A stretch of DNA of 24,681 nt, taken from assembly GCA_038222915.1 (NCBI GenBank), contig JBBRHH010000013.1:1-24681 (forward strand), in the 5' to 3' direction. The notes beneath the pieces are model-generated. The model saw nothing but the letters and a program-made list of their open reading frames with translations. It did not search any database and had not been told where the DNA came from. Numbering within the stretch: position 1 is the first letter of the stretch; every line of letters begins with the position of its first letter. The position numbers and the translations under genes were made by a program. The DNA comes from JBBRHH01 sp038222915. Lineage in GTDB: Bacteria; Planctomycetota; Phycisphaerae; Tepidisphaerales; Tepidisphaeraceae. Positions 9,363-17,635 of this stretch are shown piece by piece.

Positions 9363-10556
9363 TCACACGCGCAGGAAAATCCGCCGCCGGTACATCCAGA
9401 AGAGGATCAGCCACCAGACAATAAGTGGTGCGAGGGACTCAACCACGGGGGCGAAAGCGGGCCCACCGACATTGAAGAACTTCCTGCCCAGATGAATCTC
9501 AAAAGTCGATTTAACGAAGTGTCTTGACGTATAAAAAAGCGAGTACATGGCGATCGAGTTCATCCCGATCACCACCAGTGGAAATGACCAGCCACGCAGA
9601 CCAATCACATCAATGATGGCATAGAAAGTCGCCAGCGACAGGAAGACCCATCCGACGGAAAAAAGCGTCCAGGATGGGGTCCAAAGTTTACGCACGTTAG
9701 GGCAGATCCCCGCTGCGTGAAGCAATTGTCCGACCAGAACCCCAGCGACCCCGGCCAGGAGCAGTATCCCGACCTTGCGCCAAGCCGAATAGCTGCCGCG
9801 CAACAGTTGGCCGGCCAGCAATCCAAAGATCATCGTTGCCAATGAAGGGATAAAGTTGAGCGTGTGCGTTCCGAATCCGCCATAAATGAAGGGTTTTTCT
9901 CGAGGAAACAAGTTCAGGAACCAACGGTCAAATGCACCGGCGAGATTGGCGTTCTTTTCCCAATGGGCATAAAAGCCAGTGAAGTGCGGCAAATCCTTCG
10001 GTGCACTGACCGCCGCCAGCAATTCCGGCGTTGCTACCGGATAGAGCGCGAATGCGAGCCAATACAAGATCAGAATCGCCGCGGCGGCGATCGCCTGCGT
10101 GCGCGGCCGGGTCCAGGATAATAAGAACAGAAACGGATACCCCAATCCGATCTGAATCAACACATCCGTAAAGCCGAACAGCGTCTTGTGCTGCCCGTTG
10201 GAGCGAAGAAATATTCCGATTGCGATCAGCATGAACGATCGGAAGATAACGTGAGGCAACAATCCAGCGAACGATTCGCCTTCGGACTTCCGGCGTGCGA
10301 TCGAATAGGGCAGTGCGAGGCCGACCATGAACATGAATGACGGCTGAATCATGTCCCAGAGTGAACCGCCGACCCAGTCAACGTGATCCGTGTGAAAGGC
10401 GAGGAATTGCCAGATCCGGCTCTCCTGATATTGCGGTGATTTCGCGACAGCCGGGAATCCGAACCCGTCACTGGCCATGAGCAACATCGCCAGCCCCCGA
10501 TAAGCGTCGAGCGAGACGAGTCGAGCCGGCAATGGTTTGGAGAGTGAACTGGACAT
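9363..10556 (-). CDS. DUF5009 / HGSNAT-like membrane acyltransferase
   Basis: A 397-residue multi-pass membrane protein (about 10 helices) of the group related to heparan-alpha-glucosaminide N-acetyltransferase and bacterial NagX/YeiB-like proteins. Diagnostic stretches are VSLDAYRGLAML (13-24), GGSLWDMIQPSFMFMVGLAL, FGFTDVLIQIGLGYPF, TGFYAHWEKN, TLNFIPSLATMIFGLLAGQLLRG and LWTPSWTLFSVGWVFL. By analogy with HGSNAT it could move an acyl group across the membrane onto a sugar, but the bacterial substrate is not known. It starts 62 bases after the glgB stop on the same strand, so the two are probably one transcript. That may hint at a carbohydrate role, which is only inference. Confidence 0.85.
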   Translation of the reverse strand: MSSSLSKPLPARLVSLDAYRGLAMLLMASDGFGFPAVAKSPQYQESRIWQFLAFHTDHVDWVGGSLWDMIQPSFMFMVGLALPYSIARRKSEGESFAGLLPHVIFRSFMLIAIGIFLRSNGQHKTLFGFTDVLIQIGLGYPFLFLLSWTRPRTQAIAAAAILILYWLAFALYPVATPELLAAVSAPKDLPHFTGFYAHWEKNANLAGAFDRWFLNLFPREKPFIYGGFGTHTLNFIPSLATMIFGLLAGQLLRGSYSAWRKVGILLLAGVAGVLVGQLLHAAGICPNVRKLWTPSWTLFSVGWVFLSLATFYAIIDVIGLRGWSFPLVVIGMNSIAMYSLFYTSRHFVKSTFEIHLGRKFFNVGGPAFAPVVESLAPLIVWWLILFWMYRRRIFLRV

Positions 10557-10618
10557 GGAGACCTGTCACTCCATGTATCGATCGCGCCGGCTTGGCGTTG
10601 CCCATCAGGCACAGCCTG

Positions 10619-12655
10619 TCACACCGGCGCCAGTACTTGGGCCGTCCGGTTCGGCAGATACATTTGAATGCTCTGGTTCCGCCCCCCATAAGGCGCATGC
10701 TGCCACGGATAAACCACTTCCCCCACCCGGCCATGGCCGCCAAAACACTTGGCGTCGGTGTCCAGAATCATCGAATAGTCCGTCGCATCCGGCACCGGGA
10801 TTCGCAAATCCACATATGAGCTGGTCGGATGAAAATTAAATGCAAACACCAGCGGCCCGCGGCGATAAACCAAGAGCTTATTCTCTTCGTGCACGTACAA
10901 CTGCTCGATAAACGGATCGCTCAGCACGTGATGCGCAATATCGAGGGCAATCATCGCCCGGTCAAAGTTATTCAATCCCTTGTAGCGCAGGTCGGGGTTG
11001 TCCACCAGCGACCACTGCCGCCGGGCATAATGAAAGGAGTAATTGTTCCCCTCGCGCGGAAAATCCACCCACTCGGGATGGCCGAACTCATTGCCCATGA
11101 AGTTCAGATAACCTTCGCCCGCCAGGCTGAACGTGAGCAGTCGGATCAGCTTGTGCAGCGCCAGCCCGCGGTCGATCACCAGGCTCGGGCTGTGGTTGTT
11201 CATGTTCCAGTACATTTCCTGGTCCATCAGCCGAAACGCCAGCGTCTTGTCCCCCACCAGCGACTGATCGTGGCTCTCCGCATAGCCGATGTGCTTCTCG
11301 CCCGGCCGGCGGTTAAGCAGCGTCTGGAAGATGTCCGCCAGGTTCCACTCCTCGTCGCGCTTCTCCTTGAGAATCTTGATCCAGTAATCCGGCACGCCCA
11401 TTGCCAGTCGATAATCAAAGCCAATCCCGCCCTCACTGACTGGCCGGGCCATTCCCGCCATACCCGACACATCTTCAGAAATCGTGATCGCGCCGGGCTT
11501 CACCGTATGCGCCAGCTCGTTGGCCAGTTGCAGATACGCCACGGCATCAGCATCCACATTGCCGCCGAAATATTCGTCATAGCTCGAAAATGCCTTGCCC
11601 AGTCCATGATCGAGGTAAATCATGCTGGTCACGCCATCGAAGCGGAACCCGTCGAACTGGAAATCCTCGAGCCAATAGCGAATGTTCGACAACAAGAACC
11701 GCTGTACTTCATGCTTGGAATAATCAAACAGCAGCGAGTCCCAGGCCACATGCTGCCCGCGCGGCCCCGCATGGAAATATTGGTAGTCTGTGCCGTCAAA
11801 CAGATTCAGCCCCTCGTGCAGGTTCTTGATTGCGTGGCTGTGCACCAGATCCAGCAGCACGACAATTCCCATTCCGTGGGCCGTATCGATGAGCCGCTTC
11901 AATTCCTCGGGTGTCCCGAACCGCGACGACACCGCGTAGAAATTGCTGACGTGATACCCGAACGACCCGTAATACGGATGCTCGGTAATCGCCATCAACT
12001 GCACCGCGTTGTATCCAAGCGACGCAATGCGCGGCAGGATGCGGTCGGTGAATTCGTTAAAGTTCCCAATCCGCCCCTCCTCCTGTGCCATGCCCACATG
12101 TGATTCATAGATCCGCAGCCCATCTGTCAGCTTCGGCGGCTGGTTCTTAAAAACATATGGCTGCGGCGGATTCCAATACTGCCCCGTATACGCATTGCTT
12201 CCCGGTTCCTGAATCACCCGCCGAATATATGCCGGAATCCGATCCGTCCGGTTCTGCTCGCTGATCACATGCACCTTCAACCGGCTGGCATGCACGAGCT
12301 TCTTCGCAAAATCCTCATCCGGCAAAAACAGACTCCACACGCCATACTCATCGCGCACCAGCGGATGGGCAAACCGATCCCAGTCGTTGAAATCCCCGAT
12401 CAATCGCAGTTGCAGTGCTTCCGGGGCCCATTCCCGATACCAGACTCCCGGCTTGCCCCACAGCTCGCCACGCGTCAATCCAAAATAATGATGCCCCTGA
12501 CTGATCTGCCCAAGCAGACCGCCCGTCGCGTCAAATTTCGCCAGCATCGAGCGGTAATGCGCTTGGCGCGCTCGAAGCCGGTCGGAATATGGTTCAAGCC
12601 ACGGGTCGTGGACAATCAGGCCTGTTCCGTCGGTGGGGGTCTGAGACTGCGTCAT
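10619..12655 (-). CDS. glgB: 1,4-alpha-glucan branching enzyme, GH13_8 (eukaryotic-like) type
   Basis: A 678-residue enzyme that makes alpha-1,6 branches in glycogen by cutting and transferring alpha-1,4 chains. An N-terminal CBM48-like beta domain (about 70-170, VWYREWAPEALQLRLIGDFN) is followed by the GH13 barrel and a C-terminal beta domain. The nucleophile is Asp340 in FDGFRFDGVTSMIY, the acid/base Glu394 in ISEDVSGM, and the transition-state Asp463 in YAESHDQSLVGDK. These motifs, with MGNEFGHPEWVDFPREGN, mark the GH13_8 subfamily found in eukaryotes and some bacteria, not the usual bacterial GH13_9. The frame stays open 115 codons upstream, overlapping the divergent prepilin gene; I choose the ATG at 12655 because the next residues match the family N-terminus (DPWLEPYSDRLRARQ) and AGGAG lies 12-13 bases ahead. 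Followed by the acyltransferase gene. Confidence 0.94.
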   Translation of the reverse strand: MTQSQTPTDGTGLIVHDPWLEPYSDRLRARQAHYRSMLAKFDATGGLLGQISQGHHYFGLTRGELWGKPGVWYREWAPEALQLRLIGDFNDWDRFAHPLVRDEYGVWSLFLPDEDFAKKLVHASRLKVHVISEQNRTDRIPAYIRRVIQEPGSNAYTGQYWNPPQPYVFKNQPPKLTDGLRIYESHVGMAQEEGRIGNFNEFTDRILPRIASLGYNAVQLMAITEHPYYGSFGYHVSNFYAVSSRFGTPEELKRLIDTAHGMGIVVLLDLVHSHAIKNLHEGLNLFDGTDYQYFHAGPRGQHVAWDSLLFDYSKHEVQRFLLSNIRYWLEDFQFDGFRFDGVTSMIYLDHGLGKAFSSYDEYFGGNVDADAVAYLQLANELAHTVKPGAITISEDVSGMAGMARPVSEGGIGFDYRLAMGVPDYWIKILKEKRDEEWNLADIFQTLLNRRPGEKHIGYAESHDQSLVGDKTLAFRLMDQEMYWNMNNHSPSLVIDRGLALHKLIRLLTFSLAGEGYLNFMGNEFGHPEWVDFPREGNNYSFHYARRQWSLVDNPDLRYKGLNNFDRAMIALDIAHHVLSDPFIEQLYVHEENKLLVYRRGPLVFAFNFHPTSSYVDLRIPVPDATDYSMILDTDAKCFGGHGRVGEVVYPWQHAPYGGRNQSIQMYLPNRTAQVLAPV

Positions 12656-12848
12656 ATGACTAAGATGCTCCTGGACGGCGGGCAGTATAGCGAAACAAGC
12701 GGCCGTGGGCAGGGGAGATCTGACGATCTGGCAATGCTGGGAATAGTCATCATCCAAGCTCCATGTTAACATGCCGACTGAATGAAATCGTGGGCAAAAG
12801 CCCGCGAAGTCCTCCGCAAAGAGCGTCGTTTTTCTCGGCCGGTGACCC

Positions 12849-13586
12849 ATGGCCCGTCGCAAAGCTATCCCCTCACATGCTTTCACACTGGTCGAGCTTC
12901 TCATCGTCATCGGAATTATCTCAGTCTTAATGTCCCTGCTGCTCCCCGCAATCTCCCGCTCGCGCGATTCGGCCACGCGAGTCCAATGTGCCAGCAACAT
13001 GCGCCAGTGGGGTCAGGCCTATCACCAATACGCCAATGAAAATCAGGGATTTTTCCCCTATGACGGCCCGCCCATCCCTAACGCGTGTCCGATCGGTGGA
13101 CGGGATATGTCCTGGACCAGTTCCATCGTCCAGCAGTTCTGCAAAGACTACATGGTCTCCAACAGCAACCTTTCCGCGCGCGACCGCGACAACGTCCAGT
13201 TTTGCCCAAGCCAGACCTGGCACCGCGAACCGCAAAACGACGCCGACCTGCGCGGCGGCCTGATCGGCTACTTCGTCATGCCCCACCGCAGCACCACCGA
13301 CCCCTCCGTCAGCATGGACTACACGCCTGCCGGCAATGGCTGGGTGGAGAAAAAGAAATTCGCCTCGAAAGACCGCTTCGCCCCCATCATGGCCGACATG
13401 CAGCAATACAGTACTGGCGACCAGAACTGGGGCCGATTTTCCAGTCATCTCAAGGGTGACAAGCCCGCCGGCGGCAACTTCCTCTTCGAGGACGGCCGCG
13501 TCGAATGGTACGATTTCAGCGATATCCAGCTCGGCTCGCAGGAACCCGGCTGGGAATGTTGGTACAAAATCCGTCTGCCGCAGTAA
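12849..13586 (+). CDS. Prepilin-like protein with N-terminal methylation motif
   Basis: The 245-residue protein has a class III (type IV pilin-like) signal: a basic start MARRKAIPSH, then A|FTLVELLIVIGIISVLMSLLLPA with the conserved Glu at position five of the mature chain (Glu16). The residue before the cut is Ala instead of the usual Gly, as often seen in planctomycetes. The C-terminal GGNFLFEDGRVEWYDF is the DG-type motif found in the large planctomycete families of such proteins. These are thought to be exported and processed by a prepilin peptidase and type II-like machinery, but their role is unknown. It ends eight bases before the PQQ-propeller gene, so the two are likely cotranscribed. 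Start chosen because the basic leader begins there; only a weak GGTGA precedes it. Confidence 0.88.
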   Translation: MARRKAIPSHAFTLVELLIVIGIISVLMSLLLPAISRSRDSATRVQCASNMRQWGQAYHQYANENQGFFPYDGPPIPNACPIGGRDMSWTSSIVQQFCKDYMVSNSNLSARDRDNVQFCPSQTWHREPQNDADLRGGLIGYFVMPHRSTTDPSVSMDYTPAGNGWVEKKKFASKDRFAPIMADMQQYSTGDQNWGRFSSHLKGDKPAGGNFLFEDGRVEWYDFSDIQLGSQEPGWECWYKIRLPQ

Positions 13587-13594
13587 TACACTGC

Positions 13595-14815
13595 ATGACG
13601 ACCACCGTACTGTGTCCGCTGTTGATCCTGATGATCGCAGCATCCGCCTCGGCCGAAGTCACCGGCTGGCGCGGCGACGGCACCGGCCGCTTCCCCGACG
13701 CCACTCCCCCAACCACCTGGGACGCCTCCGCCGGCAAGAACATCCTCTGGCAAACCAAAGTCGGTAAATCCCAATCCGCGCCCGTCATCGTGAACGACCG
13801 CATATTCCTTCTGTCCGAGCCCGACAAGCTCCTTTGCCTCGATCTTCACGACGGCAAGCAACTCTGGAAGCAGGAAAACAGCGTCGCGGTCCTCTTCCCG
13901 GAAGTCCCCAAGCCCGAAGATCCGCCGCCGGCCCCGTCCGCCGGTTGCGGCTACAGCGCCGCCACGCCCGTCACCGATGGGAAATTCATTTACGCCTCCT
14001 ACGGCACCGGCGTCGTCGTCTGCTACGACCTCGACGGAAAGCTCGTCTGGTCGCGCTATCTCGACCTCCCACAGCCCACCCAGTACGGCCGCAGCGCCTC
14101 GCCGATCCTCGCCGGGGGAAAGCTTCTCATTAGCCTTGCCGACCTCCTCGCCCTCGACCCACAAACCGGCAAGACACTCTGGAAGGCCGAGAAAACTCCC
14201 CCCACCTACGGCAGCCCCGCGCCCGCCCACATCGGCGATGTCGACGTCGTCTTCACGCCCGGCGGCGCATGCATCCGCCTCACCGACGGCAAAGTCCTCG
14301 CCAGAAAATTGTCCGAAGTCGAGTATACAAGCCCCATCGTCCAGGACGGCGTTGTCTACTATCTCGGCGACCCCACCGTCGCCCTCAAGCTCCCCGAAAA
14401 ACTTGGCGACGAATTCAAACGTGTCGCAGTCTGGACTTCAGATGAACTCGAAGGCACCTTCTACGCCTCACCCCTTCTCCACGACAACATCCTCTACTGC
14501 GCCAGCAACGAGGGCAACCTCTACGCCGCCGACGCCAAGACCGGCAAGATCATCTACACCAAGGAAATTCCCATCCGCAGCGCGTTGAGCGCCCCCGACC
14601 CCGCCAACATCTACCCCAGCCCTATTCTGGTCGGCAAAAACATCTTCCTCGCCAACGACGTCGGCCAAACGCTCATCTTCGCCTGTGACAAGGAATACAA
14701 GGAAGTCGCCATCAACAAGACCGACAAAGGGTCCGGCGCGTGCCCGCTCCCGCACGGCCAAACCCTCTTCCTCCGCGGCGGCACCGTCCTCTATTGCATC
14801 GGCCGGAAGCCGTAA
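13595..14815 (+). CDS. Secreted PQQ-type beta-propeller repeat protein (shorter paralogue)
   Basis: A 406-residue exported protein. A signal peptide (about 1-20, ending ASASA) is followed by GWRGDGTGRFPDATPP, a typical opening of planctomycete outer-membrane-biogenesis-protein-like or 'PQQ-binding-like' propellers. Repeats of the form 'G.l.cLD..dGk.lW' are seen (LLCLDLHDGKQLWKQE, VVCYDLDGKLVWSR, LLALDPQTGKTLWKAE, LYAADAKTGKIIYTKE), consistent with a seven- or eight-blade propeller. No catalytic residues of PQQ dehydrogenases are evident, so it is more likely a binding or scaffold protein than an enzyme. The ATG at 13595 is chosen because the signal peptide begins there; the open frame upstream overlaps the prepilin gene. 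It runs tail-to-tail into a paralogue with three bases between stop codons. Confidence 0.87.
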   Translation: MTTTVLCPLLILMIAASASAEVTGWRGDGTGRFPDATPPTTWDASAGKNILWQTKVGKSQSAPVIVNDRIFLLSEPDKLLCLDLHDGKQLWKQENSVAVLFPEVPKPEDPPPAPSAGCGYSAATPVTDGKFIYASYGTGVVVCYDLDGKLVWSRYLDLPQPTQYGRSASPILAGGKLLISLADLLALDPQTGKTLWKAEKTPPTYGSPAPAHIGDVDVVFTPGGACIRLTDGKVLARKLSEVEYTSPIVQDGVVYYLGDPTVALKLPEKLGDEFKRVAVWTSDELEGTFYASPLLHDNILYCASNEGNLYAADAKTGKIIYTKEIPIRSALSAPDPANIYPSPILVGKNIFLANDVGQTLIFACDKEYKEVAINKTDKGSGACPLPHGQTLFLRGGTVLYCIGRKP

Positions 14816-14818
14816 AAG

Positions 14819-16837
14819 CTACTTGGACTCAATGGCATACACCCCATCTTCCCCGCGGATGAACATCCGCTTCCCATCAAACACCGGATTGGCCACAAAC
14901 CGCTCCTGCCGTTCCGACCAGTGATTCACGGCCGCCACGTTCTCGATCTTGTTCTTCGACACCTGCTTGTAAGTGCGCCCGGGCTCGATCACCAAAGTCG
15001 TTCCCGTATCTCCCATCAGGTAAATATATTTCCCCGCCAGCACCGGACTGATCCCAATCCCCCGCGCCGCCCCCTCGTTGTGATCCTGAAACACATCCAG
15101 ATCCAACAACTTCTGATATACCACCTTGACCGTCTCCAGGTCGATCACACTCAGCACCCCGGCATTGTTCAACATATACACCAGCCCATCGTGGATCAGC
15201 GGCGACGACAGATGCCACGGCAGATAATGCTTCGGAAACCCCGTCAGGTCGATCGGCACTTTCTTCGCCGTCACCTCCATCTCCTCCTTCGCCTCGGCGG
15301 GCAGTGTCCGGATCGACAACGGAATATTTCCATTGGTGACCACCAGCATCTTGTTACCTTCCACCACCGCCGTCGGCACCGACTGCGTATCCCCCTTGTC
15401 GATGTGCAGTACCTTCCCGTCACTAGCCCGAATGATCATCCCGTTCCCCAGCGCAACCACCGGCGTCTTGCCGATCTTCGCGGCCACCAGCGATCCATGA
15501 ATGAAACTCCCTGGGTTGAAACTGTCCAGGTCAATCGTCGGCGTCGTCCACGCCGGTTTCCCCGTCGCGCAATCGAACGCGATTACATCCCGTTCGAAAA
15601 TCGCGAACTTCCCATCCACCAGCACCGGCGAAGATGAAAACCCATGCTCGGGCGCCTTGCGCTGATCCACCCGCACCCACCGCCGCGTCCCATCCAGCCC
15701 GAAACAAGCACTCACCCCATCGCCGAACCACGCGTAAATAAACTTTCCATCCGTGCACGGCGTGAAACCTGCAAACCCCACGTCCGGCGCAAGCCCCGCA
15801 ACATATTTGTCCGCATCCACCGCCTTCATCTGCTTGCGCAACTCTCCCTCCAGCCGCGCCTTCTCCTGCCACTGCGCCCGCGCAGCACCGGCCACAAACG
15901 CCGCATTCGCCGCATCCAGCTTGGTCGCAATCTCCTGTGCCGACGCATAGGCCGGTAGCTTCTTTTCCTCATCGCTCGCGGCCTCAAAATAACTCGCCCG
16001 CGAAATCCACAGCACCTTCCCGCTGTTCTTGTCCATGCAGATCAGATCATGCGGATCGCTCTCCAGAAACAGTTTGTCGCCCACCACCACCGGCGACCCA
16101 ACTCCCATCCCCCCGCCATAAAACGCCTCCCACGTCCCCGGTAGTTGTGTATGCCACGCAAACCCGTCGGCATGATATTCACAAGGCCCGCGCCCGTTAA
16201 ACACCGGTACCATGTACCAACCACCCTCGCCCGGCGCAAGCCGCAGCACCAGCCGGTTCCACCCCTTGGCCAGGTCAATCGAATTGCGCGTCCCCGTCCC
16301 TTTGGGCGCCTTCCCATTCAGCCACATCCGCGCATGTCCCACCATCGTGATGTGCAATCGAAACGGCCCGCCCGTCGGCGAATAAATATTCGTCGCCGCA
16401 TACCCGGCCACATCATCATCCTCCGGCTTCTCAAAGATCTTCGTAAAATTCACATACGCCGAATCCAGCGTCACACTCTTCCACTTCAACTCCCCGGCCG
16501 CCTGCCCCGCCTCCGGCACTAAATTCGCCTCATCCGCCAACCCCACTTGTTCCTCTCCATGCTTCACCAATGGCACCGGCCCAACGACAAGCCACTCCCG
16601 TATGACGCCGTCCGGCATCGGCGTCCCCAGATCCCCCTCAACAGGCTTACGCGCCTGAAACCGCAGCCCCTCCACACTCTTACTCACCTGCGACCACTTC
16701 ACCGGCGGATTCTCCACCGCATACTTCCCCGACCCATCCCCGCGCCAGCCACTGTTACTCTCTGCGCCCCGAGCCGCAGAGTAAAACACGCAAACCCCAA
16801 CCACCACGACGCAACACCAATGGGCGCGAATGTTCAT
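14819..16837 (-). CDS. Secreted PQQ-type beta-propeller protein with N-terminal jelly-roll-like domain (longer paralogue)
   Basis: A 672-residue exported protein with a signal peptide (about 1-24, ending ARGA), then GWRGDGSGKYAVENPPVKW, closely like the start of the convergent neighbour. Residues about 55-215 look like a galactose-binding-type jelly roll (REWLVVGPVPL, YAATNIYSP, MWLNGKAPKGTG, KGWNRLVLRLAPG). The remainder is a propeller with PQQ-like repeats (LICMDKNSGKVLWIS, SACFGLDGTRRWVR, VIAFDCATGKPAWTT, LSVIDLETVKVVYQK). An Ala/Lys/Glu-rich helical insert lies near 290-340. Likely a periplasmic or surface carbohydrate-related protein; no enzyme site is visible. ATG at 16837 with GAGGT upstream. 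Divergent from the decayed metallophosphoesterase gene. Confidence 0.88.
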   Translation of the reverse strand: MNIRAHWCCVVVVGVCVFYSAARGAESNSGWRGDGSGKYAVENPPVKWSQVSKSVEGLRFQARKPVEGDLGTPMPDGVIREWLVVGPVPLVKHGEEQVGLADEANLVPEAGQAAGELKWKSVTLDSAYVNFTKIFEKPEDDDVAGYAATNIYSPTGGPFRLHITMVGHARMWLNGKAPKGTGTRNSIDLAKGWNRLVLRLAPGEGGWYMVPVFNGRGPCEYHADGFAWHTQLPGTWEAFYGGGMGVGSPVVVGDKLFLESDPHDLICMDKNSGKVLWISRASYFEAASDEEKKLPAYASAQEIATKLDAANAAFVAGAARAQWQEKARLEGELRKQMKAVDADKYVAGLAPDVGFAGFTPCTDGKFIYAWFGDGVSACFGLDGTRRWVRVDQRKAPEHGFSSSPVLVDGKFAIFERDVIAFDCATGKPAWTTPTIDLDSFNPGSFIHGSLVAAKIGKTPVVALGNGMIIRASDGKVLHIDKGDTQSVPTAVVEGNKMLVVTNGNIPLSIRTLPAEAKEEMEVTAKKVPIDLTGFPKHYLPWHLSSPLIHDGLVYMLNNAGVLSVIDLETVKVVYQKLLDLDVFQDHNEGAARGIGISPVLAGKYIYLMGDTGTTLVIEPGRTYKQVSKNKIENVAAVNHWSERQERFVANPVFDGKRMFIRGEDGVYAIESK

Positions 16838-16906
16838 TCGTCTCTACCTCGTTCTAAAAAGCTGATATGCTTCCTCTATGTAGTCAGGAACGCGCCGAAT
16901 GTCGCA

Positions 16907-17608
16907 ATGTTCACGAACGACACCCTCCCCCCCCCCCCCGATATTCTCCACCACAACGGCGACCTCACCCATCTCTCAAAGCCCTCGGAATTCGACGCCG
17001 TCGCGTAAATCGTCAAGGGCGCAAAAGTCCGCGACAGTTTCTACATCCCCGGCGAACACGACATCTTCACCGACGACGGCAAGGCCTACCTCGAACGCTA
17101 CGGCAAGGCCACGCGCGGCACAGGTTGGCACAGCTACGACCACAACGGCGTCCACTTCGTCGGCCTCGTCAACGTAGCCAACCTAAAGCCCGGCGGCCTC
17201 GGGTTCCTCGGCCAGGACCAACTCGACTGGCTGAAAAAAGACGTCGAATCCCTCACCTCCAGCACACCCATCGTCGTCTACGCCCACGTCCCCCTCTGGG
17301 CCGTCTACCCCAAATGGGGCTGGGGTACCGAAGACTCCGCCCAGGCGTTGGCTCTTTTAAAACGTTTTGGCTCCGTCACCGTTCTCAACGGCCACATTCA
17401 CCAGGCCCTGCAAAAAGTCGAAGGCAACATCACCTTCCACACAGCAAGATCCACCGCCTTCCCCCAGCCCGAACCCGGCAAAGCCGAATCCCCAGGCCCA
17501 TTGAAAAATGTTGCCGCAGAAAAACTGCGCAGCATGCTCGGCCTCACCAGCGTCAGCTATGTCGAAAACAACAGCACGCTGGCCATCGTCGACACGTCCC
17601 TCGAATGA
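16907..17608 (+). pseudogene. Decayed metallophosphoesterase gene (5' truncated, in-frame TAA, poly-C run)
   Basis: The reading frame ending at 17608 clearly encodes the C-terminal two thirds of a calcineurin-like metallophosphoesterase: HHNGDLTHLSKPSEFDAV, then after a stop, FYIPGEHDIFTDDGKAYLERYG, GWHSYDHNGVHFVGLVN, IVVYAHVPLW, VLNGHIHQ. The metal-binding motifs GD, G(E)HD, and GHIH are present. Both sides of the TAA at 17006-17008 are in the same frame, so one change of CAA (Gln) to TAA explains it. The usual N-terminus with a signal peptide and D-x-H motif is missing in all three frames; the first recognisable residues lie next to a run of 13 C (16927-16939), and about a dozen residues there seem lost. 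I read this as a gene in decay. A partial product from an internal start would lack essential ligands. Confidence 0.82.
16927..16939 (+). repeat. Homopolymeric tract of 13 C
   Basis: Thirteen consecutive C lie inside the degraded 5' part of the metallophosphoesterase gene and are read as four proline codons. Such a tract is prone to slippage in replication and to length errors in sequencing. Confidence 0.95.
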
Positions 17609-17635
17609 GGCACATGTCATCTGGCATGAGTCGGT

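Noticed and set aside
10829..12103. A 424-codon plus-strand frame opposite glgB
   Set aside because: Antisense to the catalytic barrel of the branching enzyme; the glgB reading is certain from its active-site motifs.
12656..13000. A 115-codon N-terminal extension of glgB
   Set aside because: It would overlap the divergent prepilin-like gene, has no similarity to branching enzymes, and a good start lies at 12655.
16927..17008. Recoding of the TAA as an amino acid in the metallophosphoesterase gene
   Set aside because: TAA is not a known selenocysteine or pyrrolysine codon, other genes here end in TAA normally, and the 5' end is also lost, so decay is simpler.
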